This document shows positions 50,150 through 61,668 of a stretch of DNA of 64,000 nucleotides, one piece after another (the first letter of the stretch is position 1; each line of letters opens with the position of its first letter). Both the position numbers and the translations under genes were made by a program. The DNA comes from Ulota crispa (Eukaryota; Streptophyta; Bryopsida; Orthotrichales; Orthotrichaceae). Location: contig OY987245.1 in assembly GCA_963920765.1 (NCBI GenBank), positions 2,682,727 to 2,746,726 of the forward strand, in the 5' to 3' direction. A model generated the notes under the pieces. It was given only the letters and a program-made list of their open reading frames with translations, ran no database searches and had not been told where the DNA came from.

Positions 50150-50454
50150 ACTCCATCGCATCCACATCAAAGTTTTTTCAAATTTCTAAAACAACGCTAC
50201 AAGCTTCCGCTCATGCTACTCTCCAAGTTTTTTGCGTTCACATTACAACTCATAAGATGACTCAAATCCGTTGAGGGTTTGTTTGTGCTGGTTTCCTTTC
50301 TTGGTGCTAGAGAGAAGAAGCGACCAAGTATTGTGAGTGCGCAGTGGAAGTGCTGGTTCCCGGAAAGACGGAGCGAGTACATGAAGTGGCCAACATGGTA
50401 GCTCGTTAAATCTCTAGTTGCATTCAGTATTGTGGGAGAGTGGTGGCAATGCTC
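50150..50454. mobile_element. Decayed GCATCTCCACC-ended MITE
   Basis: The right end is GGTGGCAATGCTC and the left end is badly worn (CTCCATCGCATCCACATC). The body is an inverted relative of 62152-62518: both contain a GTTACAACTC-type block, AGGACTCAAAT-like sequence and GCTGGTTTCCTTTC. Confidence 0.6.
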
Positions 50455-50474
50455 TTAGAGGGGAAATGGCTAGG

Positions 50475-50669
50475 GTGAACTAAAACCCCTCATTGCCCCC
50501 TACCAAGATTGGGAGCCAAGGATGGGCTTTGTTTATTGCACATACGTCAATGTGGGGCTAGAGTGAAAAAACATTGTTTTTTTACCAGCCAAACAATACA
50601 AGAGTTTAGATATCTACCATTGAGAGATTGAATTTGGGATTTTTGAATTTAGATTTGGATTCAAAGACC
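50475..50669. repeat. Interspersed repeat R, left part before a TTAA insertion
   Basis: CCCCTCATTGCCCCC, GGGGCTAGAGTGAAA, GTTTAGATATCTACCATTG and GATTTGGATTCAAAGACC are shared in order with 60120-60309 and in part with 48830-49290. It stops at the TTAA of the element at 50670. Confidence 0.65.
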
Positions 50670-50907
50670 TTAACCCTTAAACGACCAACCGACCATAGTA
50701 CATAGTATGTACGGTGCTGTATAATTGGCATTTGCTACCAAAAAAAATTCATTTGGGATCTTTACTAGCTCTCTAGAACCGCATTGATCTATATTCTAAA
50801 TTCTTTATTAATCTCAAATATAGTTAAGGTGTGGATGCGTTCTAAATACAAGAAAAATATATTGTATTATATTGTATACTATGGTCAGTTGGTCATTTAA
50901 GGGTTAA
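50670..50907. mobile_element. TTAA-ended MITE, 238 bp, long terminal inverted repeat
   Basis: The left end TTAACCCTTAAACGACCAAC is mirrored by GTTGGTCATTTAAGGGTTAA. The pairing continues through the GACCATAGTA block to about 30 bp with two mismatches. This is the cleanest terminal repeat of the TTAA group, so it is probably among the youngest. Confidence 0.88.
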
Positions 50908-52138
50908 GCTTTTAACCCCGCAAGAAGATTCATTTAAACAAAAAAATAAAGGGAAAATTATTAATTTTACCCTTGTTTGGAAAAAACATGAGCTTTTCCA
51001 CCAAACCTCACATTGACATAAGCGCAACAAACTGCTGAGCCCCAAGGATGGCCACAACTCGTTGTCCTCACAATTTAGCATAGCCACTTGGCTTGGCCCG
51101 AGGTAAACTGACCCCTCATTGCCCCCCTGCTTGGATGAATGGGGCCCCAAGAATCTTTCCATTGCACGTTCATGTTTTTGGGACAAGGTGGAAATGACCT
51201 TTAATTTGCAGGCAAAGATAAAAAGAACTAATTTGCTCCTTATTTTTGTAGTGTTCAATATTATCCTCCTCTAGGGTTCTAGTAGAGTTTTTTTTCTTGG
51301 TAAATTTTTGCCTAAATCTTACCAGAAATTAACACTAACTCCCAATACACTAAGAAATTTCAGGGAAAAAGTGGATGAATTTGCCAAGCCCCTCTTTCCG
51401 CAAACACCAAATTTGCCAGATTTTAGATGAAAGTAGCTTATATTAGTAAACATATTGGATGAACATGCACACCTTGTTCATTCTTTCCAATTATAGATAA
51501 ATTTTCCTTACCTCCGTGCGGTCTAGGGTGCGGGTTGCTCTACCTTGGAAATACAAAAAAAAACACTAAGTTTTAAACTAAAGCAAGGTGTTTGAATCCA
51601 AATATGAAGTCAAAATTTTCAAAACCAATCTCCTGTTGGAAATAAAAAAACAGCCAAAAATTTTGAAAAGTGGAAAATGGGAGTTTTTTCATCCTGATCC
51701 CACAAACTCATGAAGCAATGGATTGAGCTCCCAATTGGCTGGCCCCATTCATACATGAAAAAGGGCAATGAGAGGTCATACCCCATTCTCACTGGCACAC
51801 TCACCAGCAGTTCGGTGAGCGTGAACAGTGTTTTACATGAGTCATAACCAAATCTCATTCTCATTGGCAACATGCGTAAAAGGAGTGTATATGAGTAAAA
51901 ATATACAAACAAAGACTAAAATCACAAGAAAGTTTCAAAACCCCACCACCAAGAAGGTCCCACATCATTACTACCACCTTTTGAGGTCATACATGGAACC
52001 TTCTCATTAGTTACTAGAAATGAGGGAATGCGTCATATGAGAGAATGTGATTTATTGATGCATTCTAAATACATTTGAGAGATTCATTTCAAGACCATGT
52101 TGGTGGACCCACGTTAGGGAAGAAGACAAAAAGATTCT
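50908..52138. other. Repeat-derived intergenic DNA
   Basis: This holds a further partial copy of repeat R (about 51090-51240, with CTGACCCCTCATTGCCCCC) and of repeat E (about 51290-51560, with CGGGTTGCTCTACCTTGG). There is no supported gene. Confidence 0.5.
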
Positions 52139-52141
52139 CAC

Positions 52142-52885
52142 CACTACAAGAAAAAGGGCCATTTTTTACTAAGGCATTAGAGAAAATATGAGCCTTCTAC
52201 AAGGCCCCTAAGAACCCCTTTCAAGGGGTCTCTTTTTTTTAAAAAATTTGTACTTTGTGGCAAGATAAATTCCTTACACCCTACTATGCCTTTGAGTACA
52301 ATCATGGCTCACTTTAGCATGTCCAATTTTCATTGGGCGTCACAATTACATGTACATATTATCATGGTCCTTTTTCTCTATATTAAAACCTTTAACCTAG
52401 TACTTGTGAGGGTAACATTAGTTATGATTGTGTACAATAGTAGGAGAATAATTAAGAAATTGTGACATCGTACTAGATTGCCATTTTTTATTCATGGTTT
52501 TAGGGATGTACGTCATACAAGGTAAAGACACTTCACACACGCTTTTAATGTACCCACTCTAGGCCCAATAAATGTTAGAGTGTCAACTCTTAAGGGCCTT
52601 GTGGAGGGTTCATATTTTTTCTAATGGATTTTGACTACCAAAACAGTATAACGACTAAGACTATTTGACTAGTCTAGTATTATTCAAGTGATTTAATTTA
52701 TGACTACATGTAATCATAAATTTAATTTAATAATGACTACATGCAACCATAAATTAAATTATTCATGACTAATTAAATTATTCATGGTTACATGTGGTCA
52801 TATTGATTAGTCAATTAGTCTTAGTTGTGTTAATCTTTTTTATAGTCAAAATCCTTAATAAAAAATGGCCTTTTTTCTTGTGGTG
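52142..52885. mobile_element. Non-autonomous CACTA transposon with intact target duplication
   Basis: The left end CACTACAAGAAAAAGGGCCA is the classic plant CACTA (En/Spm-type) terminus. The right end GGCCTTTTTTCTTGTGGTG mirrors it, and pairing extends about 33 bp through TTTTTTAYTAAGG. A 3-bp duplication CAC flanks it at 52139-52141 and 52886-52888, as expected. The 744-bp interior has a second inverted pair (GAGCCTTCTACAAGGCCCCT against GGGCCTTGTGGAGGGTTC) and a foldback at about 52627-52855. No transposase is present. Confidence 0.9.
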
Positions 52886-53097
52886 CACCTAAACACATCC
52901 AACTGTTCAATGGGAATGGGCCTTCAGTTCACCATGGCCCCTGGCTAGCCATCCAACAACTTAATTTAAATTTGCTAAAGGGGTAGCTGGAGCTTAAAGC
53001 AGGTGCTTCATCGCAAATTGGAGTGGATGATAATAAGAAATTACTCCTGCAATGGCGGCTCATTTGGCGAGATCGTGGGCAAATACAAGAAAGCAAC

Positions 53098-53859
53098 TTA
53101 ACTCTTGATCGCCCCATAGGACCGAAAGTGTCCTCGCATGATTTCAAAGGTTTGTTTGAGGTATTGGATCTAAATTTTTGATCTTGTTATAAACTACAAT
53201 TATGAAGGCATTCAAGTTGTTCATGCTAGTGAAGTAATGGCGAGGCAAGCCAAATGTTTTACAAGTGTCTTAAGAGATTTGATTGGGTGAAACACCATAC
53301 GGGGCGTGGTGGCAAGCAGCGTTTTACAAGCTGCAACTGGTCAGTATTCTTTGCAAGCTTCTTTGTGTGTGCTTTGTGGTAGCAAGAAAGTTGTTGGCAA
53401 GGGTTCAAGCATATTCTAGACCCTTATTGTGGCAACCCTCACAAATTTCCCGGTCATCGTTTTCCATGCAATAGTAGTTTGAAGCCCTAAAACATGACAT
53501 AAAAAGAAGTACAATCTTCAATAATTTACAAGTGTGTGTACTCACATCTAATCTTCCTACTCACAAAAATCCAAATGAATCAAGGGCTTATAGAATTTTG
53601 TAAAAATCATCAAATAGCAATTGCCCACCAAAAAGTGAGATTTTGTCATAACATGTTGTTTGATCAGATGTTATAATCTCTCATCTCCCACAAACAATTG
53701 TTCCCAAAATTTACACACCATTTTCTAAGTAATTGTTCCACTATTTTCAATGGTCACTTTTTGTGGATCATCCAATTGACTAAGATACAACGCATCAAAG
53801 TTGGAGAACTTCCAAAACCTTGGGTTTTGGTAAAAATGGCCTGGGGGCTCAAAGGTTAA
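53098..53859. mobile_element. TTAA-ended MITE, class A (copy 3)
   Basis: The left end TTAACTCTTGATCGCCCC has a right counterpart GGGGGCTCAAAGGTTAA. Length 762 bp, collinear with 44109-44867. Its right TTAA is also the start of the CCCCTCATTGC-ended element that follows. Confidence 0.85.
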
Positions 53860-56545
53860 CCCCTCATTGCTTGAGGTCTAATGAGACTTAGGGCGGCTTC
53901 ACACTAGTGGCCAAACTCCAAAGGCCTTCATCCTCCAAATGTCTACATGGTAGCACTTTATCATCCAAGGTTGACTGCTTCTCGGCAATAGTTTGGGTCA
54001 AGCAAAAATGAAGATCCAAACTATGGTTGAGAGGCCGTCACATTTTTGGCAAAAAAAACATATCATAATGTTTAAAAGTACAAACTCAATCACAATGTAT
54101 GAGTCAAATAACAAAAACTAATTTCCATGAAGAAATCTGTATTTTACTAAATTTGGTCATGATGACCCTAACATTAAAATCTCTATAGAAGGAATTTTTA
54201 AACTTTTTGGAAATGTTTGTTTGAAAGAAAGATGTGCGTATGGATGTCTCCTACATATCCATGCAATCAAATCTCAAAAATTCATCACCAATGTTTTTTA
54301 ATCAACTTTCTTGTAAAACCATGATTTTGACACAAAACCATTTACCACAAATAGAATTTTGGTTTTTAGTAACTGAAATTTGGTATGCTTGATCATGATT
54401 GCATGAGGATCATATACAAAAAATATGAGGATAAAATGCCAATTATATTCTTTGTTACACCAACTTTTTTGAATGCCATAAAAGGGTGGTACGTAGACTT
54501 GTTGGAGGGTACTATACAGTCTTGTAGAGTGCTAGTTGCAAATCATGTAGATAATAATTAAGATCATTCGACCACATACATTGAAAGGTTATAATGTCTT
54601 GGAGTTGAAAAAAGGTGTTAAAATTTTCCTAAAGACACATTTGGCACTGATTTTGATTCCTAAACTTGCTCACATGAAAAAAATTAAAATACAAAGTGCT
54701 TAAAAGTAATACATATACACATTGGTGAAAGAAAATATCATTCAATAGACTTATTGTGTTTGTAAAATCTATTTGAAATGTCAAAAAGCAGTGAAAAAAG
54801 TAGCCAAAATTTACATCTATGGCTAAACCTCCCTCTTCTAAAATGCTTCTCATTCAATCATAACTTTTTGGATTGATATGAAACTTTAACTACAATAACA
54901 AGACTATTATGCGCAAATTTTACAATAAAAAATAGTGAGGATAAAGTTTGTATGAAGAAGTTAAAAGCCACTGAAGTACAATGCAATACAAAAATGTGTG
55001 GGTTTTGAACTTTGAGTTGCACCAAAACATTCAAAATAGCTTGGATTGATATGGAAATTGTATTACAGTTACAAGATTTTAAGGGGAAAACATCCCACCA
55101 AATGTAATTGAAAAAAAAATTAATGAAAAAAATAGAAGCCCTTGAAGTTGCAGCCATCACAACCAATGTGGTGAACTCAAATTGACCTTGTGAACTTTGA
55201 ATGGCTTTCACAAACTCAATACATCTTAGATTGGTCTGAAAATTTTACTATAGAAAATAGATTTGTATGTTCAACTTTACCAACAAATTTTATCAAATTC
55301 AAACGATACATGCAAAAGTTACAGCAATTTAAATTTCACTGCTAGAGTGTTAACCCCTAAAGGACCAAGCACATTTTTTCTCAAAAAGCACTCAATACTG
55401 CCATTTCTAGTGTTTTGATCCCAAAAACAACTTTTTTTCACCAAACTTCATATCCAACCATAAAATCTTGTAGAAGATTTATTCAAGAACATACTCTGAA
55501 ATTTTTGTGAAGTTTGACCATATGGATTGAGAGATATACTCATCTGAAGTAAGTACATAAATTTTTTTTACCTATGCCCAAAATTTTCAGATGCCTTCGA
55601 CCACATATGGTGAACAATTTTCACACTAAGGGTGCTAAAGAGTTTTATCTAACATACTCTAAATCATGTCAAGCACATTTCCTCAATTTTCATGACTAAG
55701 AAAGACATGGAACATTCCTTTCTTGGCCTTGCATTGCAAATATGTGCCTGACATTCACACTACATTGGAGCTTTTTGCAAACCAAATTCCCAAAAGATTA
55801 TCTTGAAACAAAAAAAATCCAAACAATAGACTGAAAGAGTTTACCTTCATTGACAAGCACAAAAAAGTTGAATTTTTTAAAAAAAAAGCCCAAATTGGGC
55901 ATTGGGTAAACCACCCAAACAAATTAAAATAAAAAAAAAAGACCCAAACTGGGCCTTGGGTAAGCCACTCCGGGACCACCCCAGGGCCACCCCCACAGGG
56001 CCGGCCTTGCCAAGTTTTGTGGGACCGCCTCCACATGCCTTTTTTTTAATTCAATTTTTTGGTTTTTGTTTTTAAATTTTTTGTTGCAATTCATGCGGGC
56101 CACCACTCCACTTGGTCTTACAACTAAGGACCTTTTTCCATATGGTTTCCAAACTTAGATTTCAAGAGAATATTAGTTGTTCTTTTTTTGATTCCTATCC
56201 TACCAATAAAAGATCCCATTTTGCAACTCTTTGCCCCATTTTTGGCAAAGTTACCCACTTTGCTTGCCCCTCTTAAAAGTCAAAGAATTTTGGCATACCC
56301 AAGCTGCCCCTCAAACTAAAATTCACATGTTTACTCTTGTAACTTCTAAATCGTAAATCGGAATTCAACAAAATTTATTTTCCCAAGTAGCCCTTGCAAA
56401 ACTCTACCTTTGGAGAAAATATTATAGAATTTGGTGAAAATTTGTAGTAGCTTGACCCTACCCAAAACCCCATTTGTCCCCCATAGGAACAAGTGGCCTT
56501 TAGGGGTTAAAGGAGGACACTTTTTGTCCCCTTAGGCAATGAGGG
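53856..56545. mobile_element. CCCCTCATTGC-ended element, left copy of an inverted pair
   Basis: It starts TTAACCCCTCATTGC at 53856 and ends with GGCAATGAGGGGCTAAC at about 56529-56545. From about 54480 to 55345 it is an inverted relative of 56650-58140 (for example GAGAAGCATTTTAG-type sequence against CTAAAATGCTTCTC at 54839-54852). It carries nested insertions: a TTA-preceded GGGCGGCTTCACACTA end, a solo arm of the 28465 foldback (about 54230-54420) and the class C element at 55350-56510. Confidence 0.6.
55350..56510. mobile_element. TTAA-ended MITE, class C, 1161 bp
   Basis: The left end is TTAACCCCTAAAGGACCAAG and the right end AAGTGGCCTTTAGGGGTTAA, with CCCCATTTGTCCCCCATAGG just inside the right end as in the copy ending at 40598. 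It includes an unusual GC-rich patch at about 55970-56020 (GGACCACCCCAGGGCCACCC). No coding capacity. Confidence 0.88.
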
Positions 56546-56593
56546 GCTAACTGGCGCCACCACATAAGTTACTCTCCTCAACTTTACTTTACT

Positions 56594-58202
56594 TAATTAC
56601 CCCTCATTGCCTAAGGGGGTGGTTTCTATCCTCTAGCAATCCATCATTCCAACTTGAAGTGGTGTAACTTTTGCATTGATTGTCCAAATTCAATAAAATT
56701 TGTTGGCAAAATTACGCATACTAGTCTAGTTTCTATGATAGAATTTTTAAATCAATCTAAGACATATTTAGTTTGTGAAAGGGTAAGAATCCGTTTGGGG
56801 TATCACTTTTTGGACACACTAATTAGGTTATTTTTATTTAAAACCTCCAAAGTTTGTCTAATTTGTTCTTTTTGATTAAGTAAAAAGACCCTAAAATGAG
56901 AAAAAAAAAATCATGCACCTCGATGGAATCAAGATTTATGTGTCTAAAGATTTTTTATTAAATTTATTAAAAAATTGGATCCATTCATAGGTGTAAAAAA
57001 AATCCCAAATTTTGGGATTTGCAGGCATTATAGTGCACAATTTATTAAATTTTTACTGATAAAACAAATTATTTTGTACTCTACACAAGTAATTGTAGGT
57101 CATATTCAAAAAATATATTAAAATAAAATTGTTTGATATTTTAAATGCTTGATTTTGGGGATTCTAGGTAAGTGTGACAAAACTTATTTTTTCAACTAAA
57201 AAATCAAATAAAATTACTTAAAAATCTTTGGTTGTAATCAAACTTTTTTCTTGATACGCTCTAAGTGTAGAAAATTAAAACCTCATTTGTTGAAGTCTTA
57301 CTTTATTCTAATTAAAAACTGGATATGTTTGATACACCAACACATAGTGACATTGTAAGTTGGACAGCTTTTTTGGATACCCCAACCATAAACTTGCCCA
57401 AAAGCCATTCAAAGTTCATAGGGTCAATTTGGGTTCACTCACATTGCATTGTGATGGCTCCAAATGGTTGCAACTTTGGGGGTTTGTATCTTTTTCATCA
57501 AATATTTTTTCAATAAATTTTGTTGGGTATTGTTGCCCTTAAAATCTAGTAAATGTGGTAAAATTTTCATGTGAATCCAAGTTTTCTTGAATGTCTGGGA
57601 GCAATTCAAAGTTCAAAATCCACACATTTGTGCATTGCAGTGAACTTTGGTGGCTTATAACTTCTTTGTACAAACTGTTTTTACAATACGTGACATTGGA
57701 AAAGTTGCACATACTAGTCTAGTTGTTGTGGTTAAAATTTTGTATCAATCCAAGAAGTTTTGGGTGAATGAGAAGCATTTTAGTAGAGGGAAATTTAAAC
57801 ATAGATGTGATTTTTTGCTACTTTTTTCACTTTTTTTTTTTTTACATATCAAAACACAAACAAAATGAGTATATTGATTGATATTTTTTTTCACCAATGT
57901 GTTTTTATATTGGTTTGAATCACTTTATAGACTCAATTTTTTTCATTTGAGTAGGTTTAGAAAATCAAATTTCACCTCCAAATGTATTTTTAGGAATAAA
58001 AACATCTTCTTTCAACATTAAAACACTATAATCTTCCAATCTATGTGGTAAAATCACCCCAACTTTGATCCACATCATCTAAACATGCACACTACAAGAT
58101 AGTACAGTTGAGATTTTCATACTCCATTGGCATTGAGATATACAACACTTGAAAATCAAGGATGCTTTTAGGCCTCTTTGGACCTTAGGGGATGAGGGGT
58201 TA
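56594..58202. mobile_element. CCCCTCATTGC-ended element, right copy of an inverted pair
   Basis: It begins TTAATTACCCCTCATTGCC and ends GGGATGAGGGGTTAA. Read on the minus strand it is collinear with 53856-56545 once nested insertions are removed. The left copy lacks a stretch of about 600 bp at 56790-57390. There is no intact coding frame, although short frames on matching strands are more frequent here than elsewhere. Confidence 0.6.
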
Positions 58203-58219
58203 ATTGGCAAGGGAGCCAG

Positions 58220-58560
58220 CACTTGGCAGCAGGGAAAATTTCTTGACAAAAATTAGCCTAAATCTTACCTCAAATGCTACATGACCACTCCTACACTAGA
58301 AAAATTTGAGAAAAAAATGAATGAAATTGCTAAAGCCCTCCTCAAATAAGTATCACGTTTGCCAGATAATGAATGAAAGATGCTAATATTAATAGATATC
58401 ATGGATGAACGTGCACACATTGTTAATTCTGTCCAGTTCTGGCCAGTTTTTCCTTACCTGCTTTGCATTGTGGGGTGCGTGTCGCTCTACTAGCGAAACT
58501 ACAAAAGATGAACCCTGCTCGGCAGCAGGCAGAGTCCTGATTTTGGCTTTAATCCGCCAC
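58220..58560. repeat. Interspersed repeat E (copy)
   Basis: CTTGACAAAAATTAGCCTAA, TCTTACCTCAAATGCTACAT, TTTTTCCTTACCTGCTTTGC and GTGCGTGTCGCTCTACTAGC occur in the same order as in the other copies of repeat E. It starts right after the preceding element. Confidence 0.65.
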
Positions 58561-58759
58561 CGAAAAAGCGCTGGTAGCGTGTTTAAGTTAAGGGATGGAG
58601 GGCAGAAGTCCTCCCAGCCCTCCAAATGGCGGGCTCTGAAGTCATTCCAGGGCTAAAAGTACCGAAAGCATTTTTGCTTTTTTGCTTTATTGATGTTGCC
58701 ATGCACCTATTCTTATCTGGGCCATTTTCCAAATGTACAGTACTGGAGCAACTTGCCAG

Positions 58760-59152
58760 AAGGTAGAAGCACCCAAAAGTGACACTTACTTTAGATGTGG
58801 TAACTTGGAGGGTCTTTTGAGAATTTGTTGGTATGGGCTTGTTAGGAAATGGGTGTAGATGCATGCAAAATTGTTTTTGGAATTTTCTGAGATCGCATAA
58901 ATAAATTACAAATTGTTGAAGGTAATTCCCTAGATTGACCTATTGTAGACACTAGACCCTTGAAAAAGCAACAACAAAGAGACCATGTCACATCCAATAA
59001 TAAACCACCTATACAATTTCTATTCCCTTATGTTAACTTGCGTGTCTGGTTTGGGTGCATGAGGATCTTGTTTGGGTGCAAGAGCATTAAGCTGTAGGTT
59101 TATTTATAGATGTTACTAAACGGCTAGTGTCACTTTTGGGTGCTTCTACTTT
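58760..59152. mobile_element. MITE with GTAGAAGCACCC terminus (copy 2)
   Basis: GTAGAAGCACCCAAAAGTGA at the left is mirrored exactly by TCACTTTTGGGTGCTTCTAC at the right, with a 24-bp arm overall. The body is the reverse complement of 12166-12542. It lies directly against a Harbinger-like element on its right. Confidence 0.85.
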
Positions 59153-59153
59153 A

Positions 59154-59489
59154 GAGCATCTCCACTAGTCCAGACTTGCTCAAAGTTTTCCATCTGGTTT
59201 GGCAAGGCCTGAAGGCTCTTAATCTCCACCCATGCTCTTTGAAAAGGTGGCTTTACACTCCAACATACTCCATAAATAAGCAGTTGACCACTTATCTAGG
59301 GAAGTACAGAATAAAGCACACTAAACTTAGGGTGCATAGTGCATGAATAGTGGCTTAGAGAGTGGCTTGCTAGACTCGCCAAATAAGAGAGTTTGAGAAG
59401 GTTTTGAGAGGGTTTTGAGAGGGTTTTGAGAGGGGCCTGGCTACTTTTCATCCACTTTGAGCGAGCCAGAGCCACTAGTGGAGATGCTC
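59154..59489. mobile_element. Harbinger-like MITE with GAGCATCTCCAC ends (first of a pair)
   Basis: The ends GAGCATCTCCACTAGT and ACTAGTGGAGATGCTC mirror perfectly. TTA lies on both sides (59151-59153 and 59490-59492). A threefold repeat of GAGGGTTTTGA precedes the right end. It is an inverted relative of 19150-20064. Confidence 0.88.
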
Positions 59490-59492
59490 TTA

Positions 59493-59910
59493 GAGCATCT
59501 CCACCGGACCAGCCAAATTTTGACTCATGAGAACAGCTTGCCAGGGCCTCGGGAGGCTAATTTGACTAGGATTGCTTCTCAATCTCCACCAATGCACACT
59601 AGCTAGGGGCTGCATCCTTGATTTCTGCAGCTCTAATGTCATTTGATGGCATGCAAGCATGGGTCGTGGGGCCCAAAGCAAACCAAATTAAGGTCAATGG
59701 GCTCAAAGTAGGAATCCAGAAGCACAAAGCAGCGGGATTTCAGCTCGCTATATTCTCTTAGAACCTCGGAACCTCCCCAGGCCCGAACCCCCAATTGGTG
59801 AGGCCAATCAAGAAACTGACCGAGACCGGACATCAGTGGAGATCTAATTCTCCAAACTTACCTCCGACCCCGCTATCTACCCATGTTTGGAGTCACCAGT
59901 GGAGATGCTC
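59493..59910. mobile_element. Harbinger-like MITE with GAGCATCTCCAC ends (second of a pair)
   Basis: The ends GAGCATCTCCACCGG and CCAGTGGAGATGCTC mirror each other. TTA lies at 59490-59492 and 59911-59913. It shares only its termini, not its interior, with the element before it, and uses the same TTA as its left duplication. Confidence 0.85.
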
Positions 59911-60119
59911 TTATTACCACATTCTATGGAGGATCCAATTTCAGCGCAGGAGGTTGGGGAACTTGGGGGCAGCCCAAAGAACTGACGGCCAGTAGAATTC
60001 CCACACAATAGGGACATGAAACCACAAAACAAATGCCTCCTCCGGCACAGCTGTAAAGTAAATAAAAGTGCAGATTCAAAGGTCGACCTATAATCGCCGG
60101 AGCCAGGGTGAACTGGCCC

Positions 60120-60309
60120 CCTCATTGCCGGCCCTCCCCCTCATGAATGGATGAGGCCCTGGAGCTCGGTTTACTGCTTTGTGAGTAGTTTGTGGGGCTA
60201 GGGTGAAAGAGCTCCGCTTTTTCGCATTTCTAAAACTGTGAGGATTTTCAAATTTATCATCATGAGAATGAAATTGGGAATTTAAAATATGCATCTAGAA
60301 TCAAAGTCC
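60120..60309. repeat. Interspersed repeat R, left part before a TTAA insertion
   Basis: CCCCTCATTGCCGGCC, GGGGCTAGGGTGAAA, TCAAATTTATCATCATGAGA and GAATCAAAGTCC align with 50475-50669. After the TTAA element (60310-60679) the repeat resumes with TTAATTGACCAACTCCAAAA, matching AAAACTGACCAACTCCGAAT at about 49237-49256. Confidence 0.65.
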
Positions 60310-60679
60310 TTAACCCTTACACACTTGGGCTCATAGCTGTGCCCTGCCTTGCATTGTACAGCTACAATGCTTAGGCTGTGCCCAACTTGTAGTATTGTTG
60401 CAAAAAGTGGAAAAAGTCAATAATGCATGCTGTCCACATGAAACTTGTAAGAGGGCAAGAGAGGACTTATCAACCATGGTTGTGAATGTTCTCACAAATT
60501 TCAGTTTTGAAAAACATGAAGACTTTCAATCAATCCAATTTTGGCACTCAGTGGTGAAGAACCTTGCAATGACCACTTTTTTTTGAAAAAATTGAATAAT
60601 TTTTTTTTTTTTTCCAACCCCAGATTGTTTTTTTTGCACCAAAGGACAATAATTGTCCTCTTCGACCTTTAGGGGTTAA
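60310..60679. mobile_element. TTAA-ended MITE, class B (copy 3)
   Basis: The left end TTAACCCTTACACACTTGGG has a right counterpart TTCGACCTTTAGGGGTTAA. Length 370 bp, the same as 43329-43698. It is inserted in repeat R at the position used by the unrelated element at 50670. Confidence 0.82.
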
Positions 60680-61665
60680 TTATATCTCTGGACTCTGGTA
60701 GGAAACTTAATTGACCAACTCCAAAATAGGATATATTTTCAGTTTCACGCTTGTCAGTAAAAGAGTGGAGCTTTTCCACCACGGCATGAAAACGTGACTG
60801 TGGAGTAGAAAGAACCCCGATCTCGATTATCCACCGGACAATGAGGTGGTCAATTACTTGGTCCACTTTGGGCCCAACTCAACATTGTTCACCCGGGTTT
60901 ATTCCTCCCTGGGATATACCTCTCGATATACTTGCGAGAGATTTTAGTTATAAATTTTGAAAGTCGATTGGTCCTTAGCAAGAATTAGTGCTTGGCATTT
61001 GCTAGGATCCTCATATTTGGGGAGCAAAAGGGACCCCCCAATGAAGGTTGACAATGTTATGAACTACCGGGTCTATGACAAAACACAATGTACCCACCCT
61101 GCAAGTGCCATGCGCTAGGTTTTCCGGGGTAGATATAACATTTAGTAGCTTGAAGAGAGGCTGCCTTTCCCTCTCTTCAGGTATCATCCACGAACTTCAT
61201 CTTGACAAATTTTTTTTTTTTTAATAATAAATTTTTTGACATGGCTGGCCCACACATTGACGTATGTGCACTAAATTGAGCTCTCTTTCATAAACTCTCT
61301 AACAAATTCAGCCAAGTGTCCTCTTAGCTACTGATGGGTGTAGAATATTCCACACTCTTCAGTTGGAGGGAGGGCAGGCCTGCTGAGTGCTATTGAATGT
61401 TATGGATTAATTCCTAAGAAGAGTAATAGTAAAAATTTGCCCCCTATTTTCATGCCGGTCAATCATAATCTAATGTAGGGTTCTTGGGCTAAAGCATGGT
61501 TTCTAATTCCAAATCTGAATTTCAAATCTCCAAATCTGATCTCTAGATGACAAAACTTTGAAATTTGAGAATTATTGAAAATGTGAAAATTCACCCTAGT
61601 CCCACACCGCGAAGAAGGCAAATGGCACTCGCAGGGTGGGTTTATTGTCTTCTGTCTATGACCAC
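60680..61665. other. Intergenic DNA
   Basis: The first part continues repeat R. The rest is moderately GC-rich with no recognisable gene, apart from poly-T at about 61209-61221. Confidence 0.4.
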
Positions 61666-61668
61666 TTA

